A DNA stretch of 64,000 nt from Glutinoglossum americanum. Taxonomy: Eukaryota; Ascomycota; Geoglossomycetes; Geoglossales; Geoglossaceae. The DNA is taken from contig JAGHQL010000021.1 in the NCBI GenBank assembly GCA_020080175.1, forward strand, positions 1 through 64,000, given 5' to 3'. A program made the translations under genes and the position numbers. The notes beneath the pieces were generated by a model that was not told where the DNA came from, did no database searches, and worked only from the letters and a program-made list of their open reading frames with translations. Shown piece after piece: positions 1 to 13,276 of this stretch. The stretch's first letter is position 1. Each line of letters begins with the position of its first letter.

Positions 1-1162
1 CCCCTCCACCTCCGCTTCCATACCCGTACCCACCATTCACCCCCCCATTCTCATTCCCACTCCTAACGTACCCATAGCCAGCCCCAAACCCCCTCGCTCC
101 AACCCCACTATTAGTGTGGCGAGGGAGATCGCTATAGTGCCTAGCCCGTCTCGGAAACTCGACGAGGCGGAAATAAGCCGTTGAGAGAATGAGGGTTAGG
201 AGGATGGAGAGGATACTAGATATAAATTGGTTAGAAGTTAACTACTTTCCATTTCCTTTGGGTGCTGGAAGGGTGCATATATCCGTCGGGTCATAGGAGC
301 AAAAGACTCACCACCACCCCACCACACCCCACCCTCCCTTCCCACCCTCCCCCACTCCCTCCAACCCAACCCCTTCCGCCCACCAAACCCCCAGCCTCCA
401 CCCCAACTCATCCCCAATCACAACCCTAACCTCCCTCCCCCCGCCACTAACCGAATACGCCCCCGCCGAATCCACGCCCCCCTCCCCATCCGCATGCACA
501 ATGACATTAACGTAATTCCTGACGTGCAGATGGCTCAACTGGAGCACGCCCGTGACCGCGAACGTTAGGGGGATGTACTCCTGCCCCTCCTGCAGCTCCT
601 CGCTGTACGGGCGCGCCGGGATCCGGCAGGTGAGCGGCGAGTCGTTGTGGATGTAGAATTCGAGAAGGTGGAAGAACTCGTCGGACACTCCATCTACGGT
701 GCAGTTCAGAGGGCCGGAGACGCCGTAGTGGAGCGTGAGGGGTCGTCCGGTCTCGTTGCAGGTCGGGAAGGGGACGTACTGGAGTCTGCCTTTGGCGTCT
801 GATATCTGCGGTGGGTTTTCTTGTTAGTCAACGCTGCCTACCGCCGGGTGGGAAAAGCTCTCTCTCTCTCTCACTCACATGCTCTCCTGTCTCTCTTTAC
901 ACACACACACACACACACACACAAATCAGCACATCCAATCCAATATTCCGAGTTATATATATATATAAGATAGGGAAGAATATCGCCTTACGTACATTGT
1001 CCTGTTCAGACAACTGACCTCAAGTCCATCACCGACCTTATACCCCGTGCGCCCAATCGGCTTCTGCTTCCCTGTTCCGTCGTACGAGACCGCGACTACG
1101 TCGCCGCAAAGGAGGAGAAGAGAGAAGAGGAGGAGGAAGGGAACGAAGGTGCGTGGTATCAT
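1..1162 (-). CDS. Conserved secreted/type I membrane protein, 3' end beyond window
   Basis: Three exons can be joined in frame: 1162-992, 805-312 and 215 to the window edge. The ATG at 1162 opens a clear signal peptide (M-I-P-R-T-F-V followed by a run of F and L, ending near DVVA), then a luminal region with a Cys and an N-glycosylation site in CLNRT. Exon 2 encodes a luminal, Cys-containing domain (IYIHND-like stretch with SPLTCRIPA, then HLHVRNYVNVIVHADG). Exon 3 starts with a hydrophobic segment (ILSILLTLILSTAYF), a basic stop-transfer (RRARHY) and a Gly/Tyr/Asn-rich cytoplasmic tail. Topology is therefore signal peptide, lumen, one membrane span, short tail. It resembles conserved Pezizomycotina secretory-pathway proteins, but I do not recognise the family and assign no function. 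Intron 1 holds a compound microsatellite. Confidence 0.65.
858..967. repeat. Compound microsatellite (CT)n-(AC)12-(TA)n in an intron
   Basis: Three dinucleotide tracts lie within about 110 bp: a CT run from 858, an AC run of about 12 units at 899-922 and a TA run at 952-967. All lie inside intron 1 (806-991) of the membrane-protein gene, so length variation would not change the protein. Confidence 0.9.
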
Positions 1163-1594
1163 GATGGCTTGCTTCTCTCCTCGGAGGCTTTCTTCACGCT
1201 GACATGGTGATCGCAAGTAGTAGATTGTTGGGCCTCGACTGCGTTCTTGCGTGTCCAAACCATGAAAACTTCAAGAGAGCACAGATCCCCAACTCTCACA
1301 ATCCCAAGTTTTTAAAACCTTCGGTGTTCGACGCAAATGCTGCGGTGGCCTACGCAACACACACATGCCGCTTACATAATCCATCCCTTTTTCATCATTC
1401 AACCAATTACTCCCTACGTTTACATATTTCCCAAGATTCACTACTACTAAAGGAAAAAATGATTATGGGAGCGATACTGATATTCGTTGTTGTATAAGCC
1501 CCCCAACAGCATCTGGTAGGCCTTTTAATAAATGAAGAGAAGAGCAAGGCTAAGAGCAAGGGGGGACCATATTATTAGCAACGGGTTCACCCCT
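1163..1594. other. Intergenic, 3' of PGI1 and 5' of the membrane-protein gene
   Basis: No coding sequence of its own. It holds the putative 3' UTR of glucose-6-phosphate isomerase and the promoter of the minus-strand membrane-protein gene. I see no distinct motif. Confidence 0.6.
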
Positions 1595-3521
<1,927 letters not shown>

Positions 3522-4457
3522 TGTAAAACGCAAGTTGTCCGAGGAAATGGGAAAACGTCACCGAGTGCCCCAATGGTTGGGATAACGAAAGATATGATCT
3601 CAATGAACTCACGAGAAGCTGCTGACAAGACGGGTAATTTATGCTTGGTGAAGGAGGTGGACGGTTACGACTTGTAAGCAGGAGAGCGGAAGTCACGGAG
3701 AAAGGAGTGAATAATCAAGCGGGGGGTCGGCTCTGACGTATGGTGGGGGCATGTGCCATACCAAATGTGGGGCAGGAAGTCCCACCACGGACATTCATCT
3801 CCCAACATTAGCAGCGCGCTTCCGCATCCCCGTAGTTCAGGACAGAGTTTATCAAGTGAAGCGCACGGCGAGTTCTCTATTCTCTTGGGAAACAGCTAGT
3901 TACAAAAACCAATCCCCCACCCTGGCTTCGCCGTTTCTCCAGAGCATCTCGCATTATGCTTTCTTTTGGATGTGTGCATCATTGCGTAGCTTCAACTTTT
4001 TATTTGACCGCCATCACATGGGCAAAAAGAAGCTTTATGCATTCACTTTTCTCTTCTCTGAATGGCGTTGAGTATTCTCAACCAAGGGGAAAGAAGCCGA
4101 ACCACACGCAAGATGCCAACACCGCTTCCAGAGAACCAGGGGAAGGTAAAGTCGGAAAGAAAATGAAGATGGAAAGTCCGATAGAAAGAAATTGTTTGCC
4201 AGGTTCTCGCAGAGGCTGGCATCGAAAGCACAACAGTGGAGAAATGGCGTGCAATCTTGAAACCATTTAAGAAAAAAAAAAATCAAATGGGCCGTGTGTG
4301 TGCCTGGCTATATCGACCACATGACAACCCCCCAGCCTTAGGCTATGCCACGGAAGATGAGTTTTGTAGTAGAGAGCAAATCCATCACGGATGCTCAAAT
4401 GGCATCCAATCCCATCACAATTCCGGATAAACCACTGCGCCTCTCTTGTACGTGCGC
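3522..4457. other. Intergenic, PGI1 promoter and YPK1 3' region
   Basis: Tandem genes on the minus strand flank this 0.9 kb. Short open frames occur on both strands but none shows family similarity or conserved splice structure. A GTGAGT-like site near 3612 could start a 5' UTR intron of PGI1, but I found no convincing acceptor. Confidence 0.5.
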
Positions 4458-6949
4458 TCAACCAGTGACGCTTCCAAAAGCTGGATCTTTGACACTACCC
4501 CCACCATCGCCAAGGCCAGCCACAGGACGGTTATACGACCAGCCAGCAAATTGTTGCTGCATAGTGCTTGATAAGAACGGCCCTTCGACGAGTGAGTCGG
4601 TTGGTGCTTCAGATGTGAACTCCCGGTCGAAATTGGCAGTATCGAGTGCGTCGACCTGGAGGCGTGCTGTTAGCGATCTCTCGGGGTGATGGGACTAGCC
4701 GAGTGGAACACTCACCACATTGGGTTTGAAGGTTGGTTCATATTTGCGTTGCAGAAGCTTCCTCCAGTCAATGCTGTGGAAGAATGGGTGCGCCTTGATC
4801 TCCGCCGCCCCATTGACGCCCAATCTTGTTGACGGGTTTCGGTCCAACAATTTCGTCAATAGATCCTTGGCAGTTTGAGGCACGATCTCTGGGCCTGGGA
4901 AATGAAGAGGGTCTTGTAGAATCTTGCGGTACATCTCGTTCGTATTCTCGTCGTAAAATGGAGGAAGCCCTGTTAACATTTCGTAAAGAAGCACTCCAAG
5001 AGTCCACCAATCAACCGTCTTTGTGTAGCCCTGTGAAAGCAAGAGCTCGGGAGCGAGGTATTCAGGGGTGCCACAGAAGGCTTAGACTCGTTAGTCTCGA
5101 AGCTCTGATTTCAACTGACCTGAGTTGGCGTGGGAATTGGACTTACTGTTGGTTCTATCTTCGTCTTTCATATCTAGCTTGCAGAGGCCGAAATCACACA
5201 AAGCGATATGACCAGTATAATCCAACAAGATATTCTCGGGCTTCAAGTCTCGGTAGATGACGTTGAACCCATGTAAGCACTCTAGAGCGCACAAAAGTTC
5301 CGCAGTGTAGAATCTAGAACGGTTGATGTCGAAGCGCTGTTCCTTTTGCAGATGATGGAATAGTTCACCTCCATTGACAAATGCAAGAACCAGGTAGAGC
5401 TTCTCGGGAGATTGAAAAGAGAATTTCAGAGGCACGATGAAGGGATTATTGATCTGAGCGAGAACCGAACGTTCCGCTAGAGTGTGCGATACCTCAGAAC
5501 GAGAAATAATGTGGGCTTTGCGAATGGTCTTGAGGGCGTAGATTCGGTGGGTATCTCGCTTCCTTTAGAGGACATATTAGCAACCAACACCTTTGTTAAG
5601 AGCCCCACAAAGTCAGGGGGCGATCTAGGGAACCAGATAGTGAAGCGCAACTAACATAACCTGCATGACCTTTCCAAAACTGCCTTTCCCGACGACTTTC
5701 AGAAGCTCGAAGTCCTCAATTTTCAGCGTTCGCTGTCGGTTCTCAACGTATTCCACCCCAATCCTGACTGAGCCCGTACCCCCAACAAGTTCGAGCCATT
5801 CCGCACCACTCTGGCCGAGACTACGCTCTTGCTGAGCGAAGGCGGCAGCAGCCTTTTCCTTCTCTTTCTTGCTAGACTTGGGGTCTTCAACGAATTGACG
5901 GGCTTCTTCGAAACGAGGATTGATACGGCAAAGACCAAGAAATATGTCTTCATTCCTTCCAGCGCCAGGCGATGCGTTCGGGTTACGAAGATAGATTTGA
6001 CAGTTGAGGTCACAGGTACGAGAAACATCGAATTTGTAGGACGTATTATCTCCAGCCCAAAGAGGATTCTCAGGAGTGCCAGATACAGCGTTGATGAAGA
6101 TTTGGTTCTTATCAAAGTCAAGGATGGCGTATGGTAGGTATTTGGAGGAATATCGGCCGTGGTTAGTAGGGAAACCATTGATACTAGCAGATGACTGAGG
6201 GCGACCAGAGATTGAGTAGGATGATGCTGGGACGCGGGAAGAAGATGAGGTAGGACGAGCAGAACCAGCAACAGAGAAGCCGCCCCCGCCCATTGAGAGG
6301 GAGTTCTGTGGCTGGGAATTGAGACTCTGAAGGAATTGGGTGGGAAGGGAGAGGCCTTTCCCTTCATGAAGAGTGACAATTAGAATGCCTGGCTTCAAAG
6401 GAGCCGCAGGTGGAGTAGGAACTGCTGCGTCGGTTTCGGAGGAGGCTAGGGAATGGAATTAGTAAAAGCAATGTGGAATTAGAACCCTATACCAACCGAT
6501 TCCAGTATTACCTAAGCTAGAGCTGCCATTGCCACCGCCTTCCTTCTGGGATTCGGGGGTAATAGTGGACGTTGATGAAGAGCGGCCGAATGTGCCCGCC
6601 AAAGGGGTGAGATGCACCCCTCCTAGTTCTGTATCAAGATCACTGTAAGTACGCTGGACAAACGTATTTGGAACAGAACCATCTTCTGCACCAGCGCCAA
6701 AAAGGTTCGAAAAAAAGGGCCTAATCGCCCTCTTCCGTTGCGAAATCCACCGCATCACGACAAGCACTGGGATAGCAGATTTGCCCTTGCTGGATCACTT
6801 GTCGCAGCGCCTTGCCATTGAAGACGTGGCAGTGGTGGGTCCCCGAGGCAGCTCGAATAAAGACGTTGAACGCCGGTGGTGCAGGGAAGGGGCAGCAGTG
6901 AAGAAGAAGGTGCGGAATAGCACTTACTTTTCGTGAGTTTCCAGCTCAT
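4458..6949 (-). CDS. YPK1: AGC-family protein kinase, Ypk1/YpkA type
   Basis: Serine/threonine kinase of the TORC2-Ypk1 branch controlling sphingolipid synthesis and cell-wall and membrane stress responses (family knowledge). Six exons: 6949-6928, 6628-6512, 6445-5656, 5562-5147, 5080-4716 and 4655-4458, in frame, 635 aa. The first exon is 22 nt (MSWKLTK), as in Aspergillus YpkA. A C2-like N-terminal half (KPGILIVTLHEGKG to GSVRIGVEYVE, about residues 55-300) precedes the kinase: Gly loop VGKGSFGKV, VAIK-type ALKTI, catalytic YRDLKPENILLD, DFGLCK, then activation loop with TFCGTPEYLAPE. The C-terminal AGC tail carries FDREFTSEAP (turn region) and the hydrophobic motif FAGWSYNRP. Divergent from ADA2. 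Exon 4-5 and 5-6 junctions were fixed by the family sequence. Confidence 0.96.
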
Positions 6950-7989
6950 GGCGTCGTGTTTTCTCGGCGACAATGCCACCGGCAAAGTTATCGAAATTGA
7001 AAATGCTGCCTGTGTGAAAAGGCAATGCGGGACCAGCAGATTACCAGCACGATGCCCCTCGGTGAACAGAACGCCACAGCAGAGGGATCAGACCACAGAA
7101 GACGAAAGCCAGAAGCACGCTGGCTAGAGTATTCTGGCTCGCGAAAAGACGAAGACTTCCCAGACTATATAAAGATTGGGGGTGTTAAGGAGGCAGGGAA
7201 TACGGAGGGAGAGACCATGAGGCAGCTGGTGGAGAGGTTGAAGTACAGGAGCGAGTACGGAGTCCGAGCGAGCACCGTAGCGAGAGCGCGAGTTGTTGCT
7301 TGTTCTTGTGGACGTTGTTTGCACGTGATGTTGAATTTCTACAGCCCCGGATTCGTCTTATTTGTCGTCATCGATCCCGCAATATTGCCTCCAAGAAAAA
7401 GTCCCTGTTACTTCTGTTCACTTTCAACGGCTTGCATGGTGGCAGTGCTGTCCTACAGCATCAATTTATAGCAGAGGGTACATGCTACCTACATGCGCTT
7501 GAGAGGCTGTGGGTCGAAGAACGCGAACAGACCGTATTAACTAACGCCCATTCCGAATATAGATTCGTCCACCTGGGAGATGTGACAACGATCCGCAACG
7601 TTGTTTTCTAATCCCAGAACGTGAATTGTGCATGTTCCCGGATCGTTCACGCTGTGTGGCGTCTGCGCCGTGGCTGAGCCCCTTATCCGAGATCCCAGAC
7701 GTTGCTATTGGTTGGTAGAATCTTCCTGCCTGCGAAGACGGTTCGGTTTCAGTGAGATAGCCTTGACGAACACGTTCAGGTACGACGGACGCCTGTGAGT
7801 GACGTTTCGACAACTGATCCCCTACTGTTTAGACCTGCGTCATCCGGGCGACGTGCTCCCAGCTCATCGACGGGAGTTCTCCGCATTGGATGCGCCATCC
7901 TCTTGCCGCAAAGTTTTTCCGTCTAGAAACGGCCTTGGGGCGGCTAAGGAGGCTCCCCGAGCGAGGAACTCGCGGCGAAGAGAAGAGCT
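6950..7989. other. Divergent intergenic region YPK1/ADA2
   Basis: About 1 kb between the divergent start codons of YPK1 (minus) and ADA2 (plus). It should contain both promoters and 5' leaders. I see open frames but no conserved protein and no clear TATA element. Confidence 0.55.
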
Positions 7990-9872
7990 ATGGGTGTTAT
8001 TAAGAAGAAAACTGCTACGAGAGGAACGGAAGGAGGAGTTAAGTTCGTCTGCGACGTTTGTTCTGCCGACATCACTTCTACGGTACGTCTTTTGGCTCTT
8101 TTTCTATCTTCTGTATCATTTTCAGCCGCGCTTGCTGCTCGCTCGGTACTCTTTCGCCTTGTGATAGAACAAGGGATACGCAAGGAAATCTTGGCAAAAT
8201 ATTCTTGATGAATCTAACTCGCCTTGGTGGGACTCATAGGTTCGCATACGGTGTGCGCATCCAGCTTGCATCGAATACGACCTCTGCGTGCCATGCTTCT
8301 CAAATGGGGCATCCTCTGGCAGCCATCATCCTCCAACTCACCAGTACCAAGTCATCGAGCAACATTCTATACCCATATTCACCGAAGATTGGGGCGCTGA
8401 CGAAGAGCTTCTGCTATTGGAGGGCGCGGAGTCATACGGTCTTGGGTCATGGGCTGAGATTGCGAACCACATTGGTGGGTATCGAACGAAGGAAGAAGTT
8501 CGAGACCATTACATCAGCACATATATCGACTCTCCAAACTTTCCTTTGCCCGAACTAGCCAGCCCAAAAAACAGCGGTGGGTTGGAGAAGATTTCTAGAG
8601 AGGATTTTCAGGCTCGGAAGAAGCGAAGGATAGAAGACAGACGGGAAGCAGCGAAGAATTTGCCCCCTGCGACTCCAAAGAAGAAACCGACGGCTAGTGT
8701 ACCAGCCTGTCATGAGGTACAGGGATACATGCCAGGGCGGATGGAATTCGAGACGGAGTATGCGAATGATGCTGAAGAGGCAGTCCAACACATGCAGTTT
8801 GATCCCGGCGATGGCACCGACTCTCGCACGGGCGAGCTGGAGCCGGAGATGAAGTTAAAACTGACGGTGATGGATATCTACAACTCCCGGCTGACAGCTA
8901 GGGCGGAGAGAAAGAGGGTGATATTTGAGCATAAGCTCCTGGAATATCGAAAGAATGCTGCGCTCGATAAGAAGCGGACGAAAGAGGAAAAAGATCTGTT
9001 GAATAAGGCCAAACCCTTCGCGAGGATGATGAATCACCAGGACTTTGAGGACTTTTGCAACGGACTCGTTGATGAGTTGAACCTGAGGCAAGCCATATCA
9101 CAACTACAGGAATGGAGACAGATGCGGATAGGAGATCTTCGAAGTGGCGAGAAGTATGAGGCCGAGAAGGCTCAGCGGGTAAGACTGTCGATCTATTTGA
9201 TCCTCTGTAGTCGCCAGGCAATTCACTAACTTTCGTCGCTCTGTCAGGCTAACGCGATGAAACCCCAACCGGCTGGACAGTTCGACCGTCTCGCCAGTGC
9301 CCGCCAACCCAAGCCTACTCCACCTGTTGAAATCCCATCAGCCGCTGCTGCCTTAACAGCTCCCGAACTACCCCACAGCATAACTCAAAACGGCGTCCAT
9401 ACGCCTTCATCAGCCTCGCCACCCTCGCGCTCTCCACACATGAACGGCGATGTTGGCAAAGCGCTTGCCAACGGCAGTCTCAACGGGACTGTAACGCCAT
9501 CCACAAATAACAAACAACGTTTTGTTATCCAACCATTAGCCAATGTGCAACCGCTTACCCTGAACAATGAGAATGCGACGGACCTGCATCTTTTAACGAA
9601 GGATGAGCAACAGTTGTGTAGTATGCTGCGCATTATGCCAAAGCCATATCTGGTTATGAAGGAACATATCATTAAGGAGGCGATGAAACAAGGAGGTAAC
9701 CTGAAGAAAAAGGCTGCCAGAGAGATATGTCGGGTACGCTAAAGCATCCCTAAACCCAAGCAAAATGTGCGTGGATACTAATCCGGCATTTCTCTTTCTA
9801 CAGATTGACGTGAATAAAGGCAGCCGCATTTACGATTTCTTTGTTAACAGCGGGTGGATAGGGAAGGCGTAA
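7990..9872 (+). CDS. ADA2: SAGA/ADA transcriptional adaptor Ada2
   Basis: Nuclear adaptor that binds and stimulates the Gcn5 acetyltransferase in SAGA (family knowledge). Four exons: 7990-8082, 8240-9178, 9248-9733 and 9804-9872, in frame, 528 aa. Visible domains: ZZ zinc finger at the N-terminus ([11 protein letters not shown], then [17 protein letters not shown] and a His pair), a SANT domain ([18 protein letters not shown] through [18 protein letters not shown]), a charged central region ([20 protein letters not shown]) and a C-terminal SWIRM domain ([20 protein letters not shown], ending [12 protein letters not shown]). Intron 1 interrupts the ZZ finger at STV|R. The start is the first ATG of a lysine-rich leader ([12 protein letters not shown]). 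Confidence 0.96.
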
Positions 9873-10553
9873 ACTGTTTTTATGTTGGCACGCCGTATGT
9901 GTCCACACGAGTTTATACCATTCCTATGCCTCTACCCTTCTAATATAAATTACCTGGTACAAGTTTATTAAACCCTTTCCTTCCTCCTTTCTATTCCCCT
10001 CCTTACTCGCAATTAACTTCATGTCTGCTTATGGTAGGAACTGGGCAGGCGGGCTTGAGAAAATACCAAACGGCGCAGCTTTGTTTAAAAGACCAACTTG
10101 ATAGATTGTGTTTCTCTTCCCTTTTTGCAGGAAAAAAGGGAGCTCGGAAGGCATTATTACAAGGGATTTCTGCTGTAAAATTACACGGCCTGGTGCGTGG
10201 GGACATGGAGGGGTATTGAGTTGCCGCGGCATTGGTGGCCGGCTGTGCTGTGGTTATCCTTATCGGAATAAAGGAATAAAGTTACCTTTTCAATCAAGAG
10301 ACAAGACGCGATACTTAGTTCTGCTCACTGGTTTTCTTCACGCTTCGCAGGGTCCGTAGGAATAACTGGAATCTAATAGCATCGCCAGAGGTGAAGTTCG
10401 CAGACTTGGGGGCCCCACTATAAATCGCAATCTTACCCCACCAACACATACCGACACGCATAACAACTCCACAACAACACAATCCCCACGGCGAACCCAA
10501 GAAACAAGAGAGAAAAAAGCCCTTACTCACCCACTCCCCACTAGCAAACCCCA
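9873..10553. other. Intergenic ADA2 to YCH1-like gene
   Basis: ADA2 3' UTR followed by the promoter of the rhodanese phosphatase. The last 150 bp are C- and A-rich, as in many fungal 5' leaders. No further gene seen. Confidence 0.5.
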
Positions 10554-11095
10554 ATGACCGAACCCACGATCTCCAACCTCCCCCGAATAACCCCCCAAAC
10601 CCTCTCCGGCCTCCTCCTCTCCCAACCCGCCCCGAAGGACATCGCGGTAATCGACGTGCGCACCACAGACCACGTAGGCGGCCACATCCGCGACTCCATG
10701 CACGTCCCGTCCGACACGCTGGACCACCGGATCCCGGCGCTGGTCCGCGAGCTGGAGGGGAAGAAGACGGTCGTTTTTCATTGCACGATGAGCCAGCACA
10801 GGGGCCCGGGGGCGGCGTTGCAGTATTGGAGGGAGAGGAGGAGGATGTTGGGGGAGGCGGGGGGGCAGGAGGTCGTGGTGCTTGAGGGGGGGTTCATGAG
10901 GTGGCAGGAGAAGTGAGTATGGGGTGTTTTTATTCTTCTTTTTGGGGAGGGGAGGAGGGGAGATTGGGTTTCTGCTATGTGGATCCCTCTGATTGTCTGC
11001 TAGTGCTAACCGCGGAGGAATTTAGATACGGGAAGGACGAACGCCTTACGGAAGCTTACGCCGAGGATATCTGGGCGGATGGCTATGATGGTTAG
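10554..11095 (+). CDS. Rhodanese-fold phosphatase, Ych1/Ibp1 (Cdc25-like) type
   Basis: Small single-domain phosphatase or arsenate-reductase-like protein. Two exons, 10554-10912 and 11026-11095, give 142 aa. The rhodanese/Cdc25 fold is visible: IAVIDVRTTDHVGGHI (the D-V-R strand and substrate loop), DSMHVPSDTL, a catalytic C-x5-R loop within HCTMSQHRGP, and VVVLEGGFMRWQE near the end. Exon 2 adds YGKDERLTEAYAEDIW, a tail common in Ych1/Ibp1 proteins. The coding part is very GC-rich at third positions, and exon 1 would read into a stop directly at the GTGAGT donor. Arsenate reductase (Acr2-like) and Cdc25-like phosphatase activities cannot be told apart here, so no symbol is given. Confidence 0.85.
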
Positions 11096-11875
11096 AATTG
11101 GTAGTTCTCCCCGCCTCCATAACACACACCTCGGGTATAGCTCTAAACCTAGAAAAGCTTCTGTTTCTTTTATTTTAACTACCATTTCTATACGTAGATG
11201 AAAGACCTGAGGTTTCTATCTTACTAGTTATGGGGAGACGGTCATGTTTTCTAAACGTGTCTCTTAGATGGAAACTGCAATTCCTACCATATGTTGTGGT
11301 TACCACCACTCTTCCAGTTCCAATGAACCCGGGCATTTACTCGAGATTTGCCTCTCAGGTTGCCCGTATAGGAAGTTGTACTAGCTAGTAGATGCGGCTC
11401 TCATGCTATTCCGCAATCCACCGAAACAACTCATCTCGAACCCGACACCTCCCGTAGGCAATCTTCTGTAGGCACATTCCGATTTTGACACCTAAACAAT
11501 CAGACTGCTGCCTGGCGAAATATCCACCGGTCGTGTCGCAGCACACGTAGCTGGCCTTTCCCTTCACAGGAGTAGTGGCTAATTGGCTAGTGCTAAACGG
11601 CCACCTGGTTCTTGAAGCACCGGATGAGATGGAGGTGCTACAAGATTCGAGATGGGAAGCTTAGTCTTCAAGCGCTAATCGGAGATCCGCCTATCTCAAC
11701 AAACTTCGGGCCGCACCTAATCGTACAACAAGGGCTGCTGCTCCTTAAGTGGTTGAAGCCATGCACAGGCCCGGCGAGAGCGCATCCAATGAGTTGACTG
11801 CAAATTCCCGGGATTGATCTGGTTGACTTGAGCAATTGATGGGAAGTATAGGCATCTCGTTCTACTACGTCGCGT
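11096..11875. other. Convergent intergenic region
   Basis: Between the 3' ends of the rhodanese phosphatase (plus) and TIM21 (minus). Short open frames only; no conserved protein seen. Confidence 0.5.
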
Positions 11876-12968
11876 CTACCAACCCCACTGGATACCTAAG
11901 AATTTCTTTTTGCCCCCCTTGCCCTGTTTATCCGAGCTATCTGTCTGCACATCCGTATTCTCAAGGAACAATCGGGGATAGCCTTTGTTTAATCAGCCAG
12001 CAAATAAGGGAGGAAATCGTGTGGAAGCCGCATACCTTTAACATCTAGAAAGAGGTATTTGTAGTCGAACTCAGACTGGCTAGGGCTTTTGGTCATGTGG
12101 AGGTTTACTACACCAGTATTGAGTGGCCCTTCGACCTAGTATCCGCGTCAGCTCTGGAGATTGCCGAAGCTATTGCAGTCTATAGCAATATACGGAATCA
12201 ACCGAGAACTCACATTAAAATGCATGAGAAGGTGGTCCGTCCCGGTGCGATCCGTGGTGACTTTTGAGCTATAATAATAGGATGTTAGCTCCAAATGGTC
12301 CTTTCCATACATTCTCTTTTTGGATGGCTGTATTTAAGGATTGGAGTGAAGGATTTCGGTGGGCTCACGCTATCGGCCTAGACCGGGCCCACTTATTCCA
12401 TGTTGGCTCCCCATAGGCTTTAATCTTCTTGCTGCTGCCAAGAAGCTCCGTACATCGGGGGTCCTTCTTTACACGATCGACTGCACGGTTGAATTGGTTT
12501 GTTTTGCCCTCCGGGGAGAAAACCTCTAGGTAGAGGAATGTTATGACTCCGCCCTGAAACTAGGATATCAGCAATAGCCTTAGAGGTGCACTCGGAAAGT
12601 ATAGTTGGAATAGGCCAGTATTGAACTTGGATTCCTCGTAGACTTTTACACTCCGAGGTAGAATTGGTGGTCGAGAGGAGCAGACTACTCACGGTCATAA
12701 CTAGACCAACTAAAACCGTCATAAAGTTGAATGTTTGCTGCGTGGTTCTTGCGGCCTTTTCTCGAGCAGAGAGCTCGCCCCACCGTACCCTCCCATCATC
12801 ACTTGCCACAGTTATTTGCTTCCTCGTGGAGCCACGACTCTTCCCCGTGTTGTTCTGTGTTGTGTATCGGCGGGTTGGTACAAATGTTGATACTCGCGCA
12901 ATCGAAACCATCGGCTCCGATGAGCGTCGCAGAAGAAATTGAGATGCGCCTCCCAGCATTCGGGACAT
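11876..12968 (-). CDS. TIM21: Mitochondrial import inner membrane translocase subunit Tim21
   Basis: Component of the TIM23 presequence translocase that contacts Tom22 and respiratory complexes (family knowledge). Five exons: 12968-12693, 12553-12369, 12268-12214, 12135-12036 and 11982-11876; 240 aa in frame. An Arg/Ser-rich mitochondrial presequence (MSRMLGGASQFLLRR) leads to the conserved matrix-side signature WGELSAREKAARTTQQTFNF and one membrane span (MTVLVGLVMTGGVITFLYLE, split by intron 1). The intermembrane-space domain follows: VFSPEGKTNQFNRAVDRVKK, LGSSKKIKAYGEPTWNKWAR, TDRTGTDHLLMHFN, VEGPLNTGVVNLHMTK, DYKYLFLDVKG and a Lys/Gly-rich C-terminus ending GIQWGW. An in-frame ATG at 13001 would add 11 residues; the start is the least certain part. 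Confidence 0.93.
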
Positions 12969-13276
12969 TGTGTACAGGAATTGTGGAGCGTAGATAGTCA
13001 TTCCAGTGTTCATATGTTTCTGATCATAGATATGCACCTGCGTGCAGTCTGAATAGGCTTGCGATCGTTATTGCCACTTAGGGCGGCGGCACATTTCTCT
13101 CAGCGGCCTGGGCACACGATCGCACCCCAACCGATAATTCGGACAAATTACTTCCCATTAGTCCCTTGAGGTCTACGTCGAGACTTCCTCACTCTCTACC
13201 TGCAGACGTTCAAACCTCTGCGTGTCTTCTTGACATTCAGTTTTGTGTTGGCACTGCAGCACACTACATCGCCAAA

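Noticed and set aside
12420-12693. Apparent early stop of TIM21 after its membrane segment
   Set aside because: The continuation is intron; removing 12692-12554 restores the family sequence exactly.
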